A DNA stretch of 64,000 nucleotides, taken from Marinomonas algicola (lineage in GTDB: Bacteria > Pseudomonadota > Gammaproteobacteria > Pseudomonadales > Marinomonadaceae). The notes under the pieces are model-generated. The model was not told the origin of the DNA. It saw only the letters and a program-made list of their open reading frames with translations, and searched no databases. Numbering within the stretch: the stretch's first letter is position 1; every line of letters begins with the position of its first letter. This document shows, piece after piece, positions 26,934 to 34,094 of the stretch. The translations under genes and the position numbers were made by a program. The stretch is taken from the NCBI RefSeq assembly GCF_014805825.1, contig NZ_CP061941.1:1-64000 (forward strand), written 5' to 3'.

Positions 26934-26961
26934 CACCCTGTTTCACGTGAAGAACAGGGTG
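26934..26961. promoter_or_regulatory. parS-like site within a longer inverted repeat
   Basis: The stretch 26939-26954 matches parS at 14 of 16 positions (TGTTTCACGTGAA intact on the left). It is flanked by CACCCTGTT and AACAGGGTG, so a larger dyad of two 9-bp arms surrounds the core. It is intergenic, between the convergent ends of dprA and hslR. The hairpin could also serve as a terminator, but there is no T-run. Confidence 0.75.
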
Positions 26962-26996
26962 AAGTGAACCGGTGTAAAATATCGGTAATGGCCAGG

Positions 26997-27410
26997 TTAA
27001 GAGCCAAAAATATCGTTTTTGAGTTGCTTAATATCACGGCGTTCTTTTTTGTTTGGCTTGTGATCCGCCATGATTCGTCCGCCAAGGGTTTTATGCTGCA
27101 GGGCTTTCTTTTCACGTTTCTCAATGGATTCGGCCGTTTCTTCATAAAGAAGCTGTGCTTCTGGAGCACCGCGTCTTTGTTCGCTAATGGCTTTGATAAC
27201 GACTGTCTTTTCATCGTATCCTAGTTTCAGTGTCAAGGTTGCGCCCACCTCAACTGAACGACTGGCTTTGCCCTTGGCGCCATTATAAGACACCTTTCCC
27301 CCGTCAATAGCGTCTTTACAAAGTGAACGTGTTTTGTAAAAACGTGCGGCCCATAGCCATTTGTCTAAACGTATTGCTTGTGGAGCGGGCTGTTTTTCTG
27401 CTTTACTCAT
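26997..27410 (-). CDS. hslR: Heat-shock protein 15, S4-domain ribosome-associated protein
   Basis: Hsp15 binds free 50S subunits that carry a stalled peptidyl-tRNA and helps recycle them. The 137-residue protein opens with an S4 RNA-binding domain (IRLDKWLWAARFYKTRSLCK and VSYNGAKGKASRSVEVG), followed by the basic tail typical of HslR (ADHKPNKKERRDIKQLKND). Length and both halves agree with E. coli HslR. It is convergent to dprA and divergent from cysQ. Confidence 0.94.
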   Translation of the reverse strand: MSKAEKQPAPQAIRLDKWLWAARFYKTRSLCKDAIDGGKVSYNGAKGKASRSVEVGATLTLKLGYDEKTVVIKAISEQRRGAPEAQLLYEETAESIEKREKKALQHKTLGGRIMADHKPNKKERRDIKQLKNDIFGS

Positions 27411-27487
27411 AAGAGACTGTATTTACCTATCTGATTTCTATTATTTGCACTCTGTATATTGAGTGTTATGTTGAGGCGTAATTTACT

Positions 27488-28330
27488 ATGAAGGATGTCA
27501 ACGGCCACCCGTTTTTTGTTGAGCTACAGCAGATAATACACAATGCTGCTGATGCCATCATGGATATTTATCAGCGAAACGATTTAGGTATACAAAAAAA
27601 GTCAGATGACAGTCCCGTTACGGCCGCGGATATGGCCGCCCATCATATCATTCTTGAGGGACTAAAAAAGCTAACACCAGATATCCCAGTGCTTTCTGAA
27701 GAAGGTATATATCCATTTGAAGAAAGAGTGACTTGGCCACGTTTATGGGTAGTTGACCCATTAGACGGGACCAAAGAATTCATCAAACGTAATGGTGAAT
27801 TCAGCGTTAATATTGCTTTGGTTGAAAACCACATACCTATTTTAGGTATGGTGTATTTACCTGTGACTCAAGAAGGGTTCTTTGGCGTAACGGGAGACGT
27901 TGAAGGGTTACCAAAAGGCGCGATTAAATGGACCGAGGACGGTTATCAGGTGATTCAGGCGAGAGCGCCTGCGTCTACCCTAGTTGCGATGACAAGCCGC
28001 AGCCACAGTCCTGAATTGCCAGAGTCCTTAAAAACTGAGCTATTGAATGATTTTTCTCATATTCAAGAAATTCCAAAAGGCAGTTCGATTAAAGCGTGCC
28101 GAATTGCAGAAGGTGTGGCGGATATTCATTTACGCCGTGGGCCAACAAGCGAGTGGGACACCGCCGCCACTCAAGCGATTGTCGAAGGCGCTGGTGGTGT
28201 GCTAATGGACTTTAACGGGGTTCCTTTTGCTTATAATAAACGCACTTCATTATTGAACGGCCACTTCTTTGTGGCTACGTCCGCCTTGGCCCCTGTCATT
28301 TTAGAATGGTATAAGTCAGAGCGGCCCTAG
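27488..28330 (+). CDS. cysQ: 3'(2'),5'-bisphosphate nucleotidase CysQ
   Basis: CysQ hydrolyses PAP to AMP, removing the by-product of sulfate assimilation. The 280-residue inositol-monophosphatase-fold protein has the metal-site motifs DSPVTAADMAAHHII, PVLSEEG, WVVDPLDGTKEF and, near the end, SSIKACRIAEG and SEWDTAATQAIVEGAGG. The WDTAA aspartate completes the metal site. It sits between hslR and hemF, where other gammaproteobacteria usually have tsaC. Confidence 0.93.
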   Translation: MKDVNGHPFFVELQQIIHNAADAIMDIYQRNDLGIQKKSDDSPVTAADMAAHHIILEGLKKLTPDIPVLSEEGIYPFEERVTWPRLWVVDPLDGTKEFIKRNGEFSVNIALVENHIPILGMVYLPVTQEGFFGVTGDVEGLPKGAIKWTEDGYQVIQARAPASTLVAMTSRSHSPELPESLKTELLNDFSHIQEIPKGSSIKACRIAEGVADIHLRRGPTSEWDTAATQAIVEGAGGVLMDFNGVPFAYNKRTSLLNGHFFVATSALAPVILEWYKSERP

Positions 28331-28635
28331 CGAATGCTGGCGGTCGTTGATGTTGAAAAACGAGTACCATAAGTGACTACTTACTCCTGCTTTTTACTCT
28401 TTATACTTGAATACTTTCTCTTAATACCGCTCGTTTTCGACTCATAATATGGCGAATGAGTATTTATCATAATGGTGGATTCGTTTACATATAAACAGTG
28501 GCCGTGTATGGAAAAAGCCGAATTCTACTTATCCTTGCATACCCCCCACTCATAGATGAATGATAAACTGTGCGGAACGAAAAGGTGCAACCTTATAGTA
28601 GAGTGCATTTTGATGAATCGATATCGGAGAAGAAT
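28331..28635. other. cysQ/hemF intergenic region
   Basis: 305 bp hold no recognised gene or clear terminator. The last 66 bp are an in-frame upstream extension of hemF from a GTG at 28570 without a ribosome binding site. They are more likely hemF leader. Confidence 0.5.
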
Positions 28636-29586
28636 GTGTCGGCGAACAATGTTCAAAAAGGGTTAACTCAGGAAAATATCCAGTCTGTAAAAGCCTATCT
28701 AATGGGCCTACAGGATCATATTTGTGCCGCATTGGAAATGTTTGAACCGCAAGCGCGCTTTAAAGAAGACGCGTGGGATCGTTCAAATGGAGGCGGTGGC
28801 CGTACTCGTGTTATTGAAAATGGCGATGTGTTTGAAAAAGGTGGCGTAAATTTCTCTCATGTTATGGGGGATAAGCTCCCTCCTTCGGCAACGGCAGACC
28901 GTCCTGAATTAGCGGGTGGTCGTTTCGAAGCAATGGGAGTGTCATTGGTGATGCACCCTAAAAACCCTTATGTACCGACCTCTCATGCGAACGTTCGGTT
29001 GTTCGTGGTTCACAAAGAAGGCATGGAATCCGTTTGGTGGTTTGGTGGTGGTTTTGATTTAACACCTTATTACGGTTTTGATGAAGATTGCACTCAATGG
29101 CATCAAACGGCTTTAGAAGCATGTGAACCATTTGGGGACGACTATTACGATCGCTTCAAAAAATGGTGTGATGGCTATTTCCATCTGAAGCATCGAGGTG
29201 AGCCTCGTGGTATTGGTGGCTTATTCTTTGATGATTTTTCTGAGTTGGGCTTTGACGGTAGCTTTGCATTTATGCAGTCTGTTGGCGATGCTTATACTAA
29301 GGCGTATCCCCCGATTGTTGCAAAACGACTGGCAACGCCTTATGGCGAAAGGGAACGTGACTTTCAATTAAATCGTCGCGGTCGTTATGTTGAGTTTAAT
29401 CTGGTGTTTGATCGAGGAACTCACTTTGGATTACAAAGTGGCGCGGGTCGAACCGAATCTATTTTGATGTCACTACCACCAGAAGTGAAATGGGGCTACG
29501 ACTATAAACCCGATGAAGGAACGGAAGAGGCGCGTTTATTAACGCATTTTTTGACGGATAAAGACTGGCTAAATCGAGGACAGTAA
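28636..29586 (+). CDS. hemF: Oxygen-dependent coproporphyrinogen III oxidase
   Basis: HemF converts coproporphyrinogen III to protoporphyrinogen IX using O2. It shows the family blocks GGGGRTRV, GVNFSHVMGDKLPPSATA, MGVSLVMHPKNPYVPTSHAN, WWFGGGFDLTPYYGF, HLKHRGEPRGIGGLFFDD and RRGRYVEFNLVFDRGT. I place the start at the GTG at 28636, because GGAG lies 6 bp upstream and the resulting 316 residues are close to the family length. A GTG at 28570 would give 338 residues but has no ribosome binding site. aroE starts 1 bp after the stop codon. Confidence 0.95.
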   Translation: MSANNVQKGLTQENIQSVKAYLMGLQDHICAALEMFEPQARFKEDAWDRSNGGGGRTRVIENGDVFEKGGVNFSHVMGDKLPPSATADRPELAGGRFEAMGVSLVMHPKNPYVPTSHANVRLFVVHKEGMESVWWFGGGFDLTPYYGFDEDCTQWHQTALEACEPFGDDYYDRFKKWCDGYFHLKHRGEPRGIGGLFFDDFSELGFDGSFAFMQSVGDAYTKAYPPIVAKRLATPYGERERDFQLNRRGRYVEFNLVFDRGTHFGLQSGAGRTESILMSLPPEVKWGYDYKPDEGTEEARLLTHFLTDKDWLNRGQ

Positions 29587-29587
29587 T

Positions 29588-30427
29588 GTGACAAATGAAT
29601 CAATAAACATGGATCAGTACGGTGTATTCGGTAACCCAATTGCTCACAGCAAGTCGCCTGATATCCATCATTTTTTTGCGAAGTCAACCTTGCAATCGTT
29701 GACGTATTCCAAATTATTGGGGGATGTAGATACTTTCGAATTACAAGTAAAAGAGTTCTTTAGGGAAGGCGGTAAGGGGTTGAATGTTACCGTACCGTTT
29801 AAAGAAAGAGCCTTTAATCTGTGTGATGTAGTGAGCCCCAGAGCAAAGCAAGCTGGTGCTGTTAACACTTTGCTTGTGGGTAAAAATGGCCAGATTTTTG
29901 GGGATAACACCGATGGTGTCGGTATGGTGAGAGACATTTGTGAGAACCATGGTCAATCCTTAACGGGAAAACGCGTATTGGTCTTAGGCGCTGGTGGGGC
30001 GGTTCGCGGCGTTTTAGAACCTTTACGTAATGAGTCTCCAAAGGAAATAGTGATCGCTAATCGTACCTTATCAAAGGCGCAGGTTCTCGCAGAGCATTTC
30101 AGTCAAGAAGCCATCTCAGTTATAGCCAGTGAGTTTGATCAGGTTACTGGGGAATTTGATGTCATTATTAATGGGACATCAGCCAGTTTAAGTGGTGACT
30201 TACCTCCGCTGCCTGAGTCGGTTATCCACTCAGACACTTGGTGCTATGACATGATGTATGCAAAAGAGCCAACGGTGTTTCTTAAATGGGCTTATGAATT
30301 GGGAGCCAAAGGTTCCGATGGTTTAGGTATGTTGGTTGAGCAGGCCGCTGAAGCGTTTTTCTTGTGGCGTATGAAGCGACCTGATACGGATTCCCTTATT
30401 AATAAGATGCGTGCCGACCTTGAGTAA
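29588..30427 (+). CDS. aroE: Shikimate dehydrogenase (NADP+)
   Basis: AroE reduces 3-dehydroshikimate to shikimate in aromatic amino acid synthesis. The 279-residue protein has the substrate-site motif NPIAHSKSP, the catalytic lysine motif NVTVPFKE, GAVNTL, GDNTDGVG and the NADP-binding GAGGAVRGVL with the basic NRT motif. The GTG start is preceded by GAGGA at 7 bp spacing. A downstream ATG at 29609 lacks one. Placed 1 bp after hemF, it is probably translationally coupled, as in other gammaproteobacteria. Confidence 0.96.
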   Translation: MTNESINMDQYGVFGNPIAHSKSPDIHHFFAKSTLQSLTYSKLLGDVDTFELQVKEFFREGGKGLNVTVPFKERAFNLCDVVSPRAKQAGAVNTLLVGKNGQIFGDNTDGVGMVRDICENHGQSLTGKRVLVLGAGGAVRGVLEPLRNESPKEIVIANRTLSKAQVLAEHFSQEAISVIASEFDQVTGEFDVIINGTSASLSGDLPPLPESVIHSDTWCYDMMYAKEPTVFLKWAYELGAKGSDGLGMLVEQAAEAFFLWRMKRPDTDSLINKMRADLE

Positions 30428-30471
30428 CGTCATTGTTAATGTCATTTGTTGATGCAAAGTAAGGTATTGAA

Positions 30472-31626
30472 ATGAAGGCCCAATGGTTCAATCAAGTTCA
30501 ACAAATAGGTAAAGTACGCTGGCAACAAGCGATCGGTGAGACAAAGTATCCTTTTGCTCAATATGCGTTCCATGCTGCACTTGAAGACAGTGGCAGTGTC
30601 GGAGGTGAGACCGGTTGGTATCCAGAGTACATCTTGTTGATGGAAGACGATGATACCCCTGTTGCTATAGTGCCTACTTATTTGAAAACGCATTCTCAGG
30701 GTGAATTTGTTTTTGATTGGTCATGGGCTGATGCTTACCAGCGCTATGGTTATCCCTATTTTCCGAAACGAATATGGGCTGTCCCCTTTTCTCCTGTAAC
30801 GGGCCCACGTATTTTTACAGCGTTGGATCCTCAGGGTAATTCAATGGAACTTTTAGGCTTATACGCGACCGTTGGCGATTTATTAACACAAAGAACACAA
30901 CAACAAACGATGTCCAGCTGGCATCTTTTGTTTACCAAGTCTCACGTGAAACAGGCGTTTGTTGATGATCCAATTTTGTCGAGAGTGTCTTGCCAATTTC
31001 ATTGGTTTAATCGTGATTATAGAGATATGGAGCATTATCTGGAGCATTTTTCGAGTCGTAAACGCAAAAGTGCTCGTAAAGAACGTCAAAAGGTGGTTCA
31101 ACAGGGAATCCGTTTACAGCGCAAACTGGGCGTGGAATTGACGGAAGATGACCTTTCTTTTTTTTATCTGTGTTATCAATCGACTTACGCTAAACGTGGA
31201 CAGTATGGGTATTTAACACGCGAGTTTTTCCAGCAGTTAGTGCAAACTATGGGTGAACAGGTTGTACTGGTGCTGGCGTATCATGATGATCAGGCCGTGG
31301 CGGCTTCTTGGTGTTTCTTTGACGATCAGTCATTGTATGGTCGCTATTGGGGTTGTCTGCAAGAGTTTGATTGTTTGCACTTTGAAGCTTGTTATTACCA
31401 AGGCATTGAATTTTGTCTCGAAAAAGGCCTGCAGCACTTTGATCCAGGCACTCAAGGTGAGCATAAAATTGCTCGTGGTTTTGAACCTGTTTATTCTCAT
31501 AGTTTGCATTACATAGATAATGAAGGCTTCCGAGAGGCAATCGAGGCTTTTTGTAAAGAAGAAGCGCAATCTGTTGTTCTGTATCATCAAGAAACAACCA
31601 ATCTGTTACCTTTTAAAACCGCTTAA
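30472..31626 (+). CDS. DUF482 / COG3146 GNAT-fold family protein
   Basis: The 384-residue protein belongs to the COG3146 (DUF482) family, which is related to the GNAT and FemAB-like acyltransferase folds. It is sometimes labelled peptidogalycan biosynthesis, but without firm biochemistry. Family features are YPFAQYAFHAALEDSGSVG, the GWYPEYILL strand, FVFDWSWADAYQRYGY, the basic cluster FSSRKRKSARKERQKV and the C-terminal FDPGTQGEHKIARGFEP. AAGG lies 7 bp before the ATG. It follows aroE by 44 bp and may be in the same transcript. A parS-like sequence lies inside the coding region. Confidence 0.86.
   Translation: MKAQWFNQVQQIGKVRWQQAIGETKYPFAQYAFHAALEDSGSVGGETGWYPEYILLMEDDDTPVAIVPTYLKTHSQGEFVFDWSWADAYQRYGYPYFPKRIWAVPFSPVTGPRIFTALDPQGNSMELLGLYATVGDLLTQRTQQQTMSSWHLLFTKSHVKQAFVDDPILSRVSCQFHWFNRDYRDMEHYLEHFSSRKRKSARKERQKVVQQGIRLQRKLGVELTEDDLSFFYLCYQSTYAKRGQYGYLTREFFQQLVQTMGEQVVLVLAYHDDQAVAASWCFFDDQSLYGRYWGCLQEFDCLHFEACYYQGIEFCLEKGLQHFDPGTQGEHKIARGFEPVYSHSLHYIDNEGFREAIEAFCKEEAQSVVLYHQETTNLLPFKTA
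30938..30953. promoter_or_regulatory. parS-like site, 14 of 16
   Basis: AGTCTCACGTGAAACA differs from the parS consensus at two positions in the left arm, while the right arm CACGTGAAACA is intact. It lies inside the DUF482 gene. It is 3,999 bp from the middle site, and the perfect site is 3,971 bp further on, a nearly even spacing. Confidence 0.7.
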
Positions 31627-31695
31627 TGAGCGTATTATTCACTCTCCAATTCAAAGAGTATCTTCTTTACAAACAACGTTATCTTAAGGTGTGAT

Positions 31696-32577
31696 ATGGG
31701 CGTTAAAAGTGCAATGTATTTATTACTATTGGCATCAATTTGGGGGGCGTCATTTTTATTTATGAGAATTGGCGCTCCACCACTTGGCCCAGTATGGTTG
31801 ATTGAATCACGCGTAGGTTTCGCCGCCTTGTTTTTATGCGTCGTTGCCTTATTGATGAAGAAAAAATTACACCTTAGGCAGCACTGGAAACATTATACCT
31901 TCCTTGGTGTGATGAGCAGTGCTCTGCCCTTTCTTTGTTACGGTTATGCTGCACAGTATTTAACGGCTTCTATGATGTCTATTATTAACGCCTTAACACC
32001 CGTATTTGGCGCGGCAATTGGAGCTTTGTATTTTCGTAAACCCTTAACTCGTAATGCCGTGATCGGGTTAAGTCTTGGGGTACTGGGTGTAGCGGTTATT
32101 GTCGGCTTTGATGCCGATTTGTTAAAAAATCAAGCGTGGTTTGCTGTATTGGTCGTGTTGGGCGCACCTTTATGCTATGGCGTAGCGGCCACCTATACAC
32201 AAGTAGTAAGCCCTGTTGCTCCCTTTAATAATGCACAAGGTTCCATGTTAATGGCAACCATTGCCCTATTACCCATTGCTCTCTTTTTTACACCTAATAC
32301 GACACCTAATGCAGTGGAATCGATTTCAGTAATTGCCCTTGGCGTTGTTTGTACTGGCGTGGCTTATCTGATTTTCTTTAAACTTTTAGAGGATATTGGC
32401 TCCTCTTCCTTGCTTACCGTTACCTTCCTGATTCCGATTTTTGGTGTCTTCTGGGGAGTGGTGTTTTTGGATGAAAAAGTAGGTATTCATACTTTTATCG
32501 GTGGCGTATTAGTGGTACTTGGTACGATGAAAACGACAGGGTTTTCATTTACAAAAGCGTTAAAGACAGAGCAATAA
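31696..32577 (+). CDS. EamA-family DMT superfamily transporter
   Basis: This 293-residue membrane protein has about ten hydrophobic helices arranged as two EamA repeats. The first ends near GALYFRKPLTRNAVIGLSLG and the second near VVFLDEKVGIHTFIGGVLVV, which are the paired signature positions of the family. Such proteins usually export amino acids or metabolites. The substrate here cannot be deduced. AAGGTG precedes the ATG. A strong bidirectional hairpin separates it from hmp. Confidence 0.9.
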   Translation: MGVKSAMYLLLLASIWGASFLFMRIGAPPLGPVWLIESRVGFAALFLCVVALLMKKKLHLRQHWKHYTFLGVMSSALPFLCYGYAAQYLTASMMSIINALTPVFGAAIGALYFRKPLTRNAVIGLSLGVLGVAVIVGFDADLLKNQAWFAVLVVLGAPLCYGVAATYTQVVSPVAPFNNAQGSMLMATIALLPIALFFTPNTTPNAVESISVIALGVVCTGVAYLIFFKLLEDIGSSSLLTVTFLIPIFGVFWGVVFLDEKVGIHTFIGGVLVVLGTMKTTGFSFTKALKTEQ

Positions 32578-32600
32578 ACCGTTTAGTATAAATGAGGAAG

Positions 32601-32637
32601 ACTTTGGCTAGCTCGTATCGGCGAGTCTAGCCAAAGT
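32601..32637. terminator. Bidirectional terminator between the EamA gene and hmp
   Basis: ACTTTGGCTAG pairs with CTAGCCAAAGT, and an inner CTCG/CGAG stem extends the hairpin. It is followed by TTATT on the + strand. It lies between convergent genes and probably serves both. Confidence 0.8.
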
Positions 32638-32658
32638 TTATTATGCGGTAAAAGGAGG

Positions 32659-33843
32659 TTACATATCTTGATGTGGCCCAAACACCTCGTAATGAATTCG
32701 ATCATCACTAACGCCAAATGTTTCCAGCTGTTGTTTTGCAAACTTCATAAAACCTATGGGTCCACAAAGATAGAAATCACCGTTTTCCAAAGGTAAATTC
32801 TCAATCGTGCTTAAGTCCATTAATCCGTGATGAATAAGAGGATCTTCACTGTGGTCGTTGTTGTACCAAGTATGATGAGTTAAATTAAGCGCTTGCGTTA
32901 GCTGTAAGACTCGCTTCTTGAAAGAGTGCTGCTGGCGATTCTCACAAGCGTGCAGATGCATGACAGGTCGCTGATAGCCTGTTTGAGCCAGGCTTTCCAA
33001 AATAGAAATCATAGGCGTTAAACCGACGCCAGCGGATAGGGTTACCACAGGTCGATTGCGATCAACAAAAAAGAAATCGCCTGCAGGGGCAAAGAGTTCA
33101 ACCTCTTCATTTAACCGTAAGCCATCATGTAAGTAATTGGACACTAGCCCAGGCACTCCCATTACTTCTCGTTTTACTGAAATTCTATAGGTTTCACCAT
33201 TCGCCGTATCAGATAAAGAGTATTGGCGTATTTGCTCATATTCTGAGTTTTTTGGTTGTACTTTTATACCGAGGTATTGACCTGGTAAAAAGCCAATAAC
33301 CGCTTGTTGATCGAGAGGTTCAAAGATTAAGCTTTTCACCAGTTCGGACTCAATACGTTTTTCTATTAAGCGGAATTTTCTAGCGCCTTTCCAACCTCCT
33401 TCCGCCTCTGCTCTTGCTTGATAAAGAGCGCCTTCTCGCTGGATAAAAACATCGGCTAATTGCCCGTAAGCGGCGGTCCAAGCGTCTTCTATTTCAGAGG
33501 TAAAAGCATCTTGAGCAAGTTCACGTAAGGTTTCAATCAAATGGTGGCCAACGATGGCATAGTGATCAGCTTGAATAGAAAGGCTTGTGTGTTTTTGGGC
33601 AATTTTTTCGACGGCTTGCGTCAGTACTGGCAAGTTATCTATGTGCTTTGCATAGGCGGCAATTGCATTAAACAAGGCCAATGATTGGGCTCCAGAATGC
33701 TGGTTACTCATATTAAAAATATGTTTTAACTCTGGGTTATGCTTGAACATACGCTGATAGAAATGTTGGGTAAGGGAATTACCAACATCTTCTAATAAAG
33801 GAATAGTACTTTTTACGGTAGCAATCTGGCTTTCTGTAAGCAT
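32659..33843 (-). CDS. hmp: Flavohaemoglobin, nitric oxide dioxygenase
   Basis: Hmp oxidises NO to nitrate with O2 and NAD(P)H. The 394-residue protein has an N-terminal globin domain (1-140) with Tyr29, Gln53, proximal His85 and Tyr95 at the E. coli Hmp positions. Behind it is a ferredoxin-reductase module with the FAD motif RQYSLSD, the NAD-binding VTLSAGVGLTPMISIL and the C-terminal YLCGPIGFM and HYEVFGPH. GAGGA precedes the ATG. It is divergent from norR, with NorR-type sites and a sigma-54 promoter in between. Confidence 0.96.
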   Translation of the reverse strand: MLTESQIATVKSTIPLLEDVGNSLTQHFYQRMFKHNPELKHIFNMSNQHSGAQSLALFNAIAAYAKHIDNLPVLTQAVEKIAQKHTSLSIQADHYAIVGHHLIETLRELAQDAFTSEIEDAWTAAYGQLADVFIQREGALYQARAEAEGGWKGARKFRLIEKRIESELVKSLIFEPLDQQAVIGFLPGQYLGIKVQPKNSEYEQIRQYSLSDTANGETYRISVKREVMGVPGLVSNYLHDGLRLNEEVELFAPAGDFFFVDRNRPVVTLSAGVGLTPMISILESLAQTGYQRPVMHLHACENRQQHSFKKRVLQLTQALNLTHHTWYNNDHSEDPLIHHGLMDLSTIENLPLENGDFYLCGPIGFMKFAKQQLETFGVSDDRIHYEVFGPHQDM

Positions 33844-33900
33844 GGTTGTTCCTCGACGATAAAATTAAAAAAGCATTTTTAGTAAACCTATTTGCTGTAT

Positions 33901-33916
33901 TGCATTGCCTATGCCA
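33901..33916 (-). promoter_or_regulatory. Sigma-54 promoter of hmp
   Basis: Read on the - strand, TGGCATAGGCAATGCA has GG and GC separated by 10 bp, which is the invariant -24/-12 pattern of RpoN promoters (consensus TGGCACG-N4-TTGCA). It lies 58 bp upstream of the hmp start codon. The NorR-type sites lie upstream of it at enhancer distance. Confidence 0.8.
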
Positions 33917-33971
33917 AGAAGTAAAAACCTTTATAAAACAATAATGCTAACAGAATTTAAAAATGATTCAT

Positions 33972-34027
33972 GTCAAAATGACCTATAATATTTATAGGTT
34001 AAAATGACCTATTTAGGTCAAACTGTT
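33972..34027. promoter_or_regulatory. Cluster of NorR-type enhancer sites
   Basis: Two exact GT-N7-AC motifs, GTCAAAATGAC (33972-33982) and GTTAAAATGAC (33998-34008), lie between hmp and norR. A near match, GTCAAACTGTT (34017-34027), follows them. Established E. coli NorR binding sites have this core and occur in sets of three. NorR bound here would activate the hmp sigma-54 promoter and could repress norR. Confidence 0.78.
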
Positions 34028-34094
34028 TTAGTATTTAAGCGTGGCCGTTAAAGGTTAATACTGACCTTAGTGCCAATTCGAAAGAGAGTACGTT

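Noticed and set aside
26919..27224. 101-codon + strand frame after dprA
   Set aside because: Mostly antisense to hslR, whose S4 domain is clear. No recognisable content.
31247..31597. 116-codon - strand frame inside the DUF482 gene
   Set aside because: Lies wholly within a conserved + strand gene and has low-complexity composition typical of an antisense shadow.
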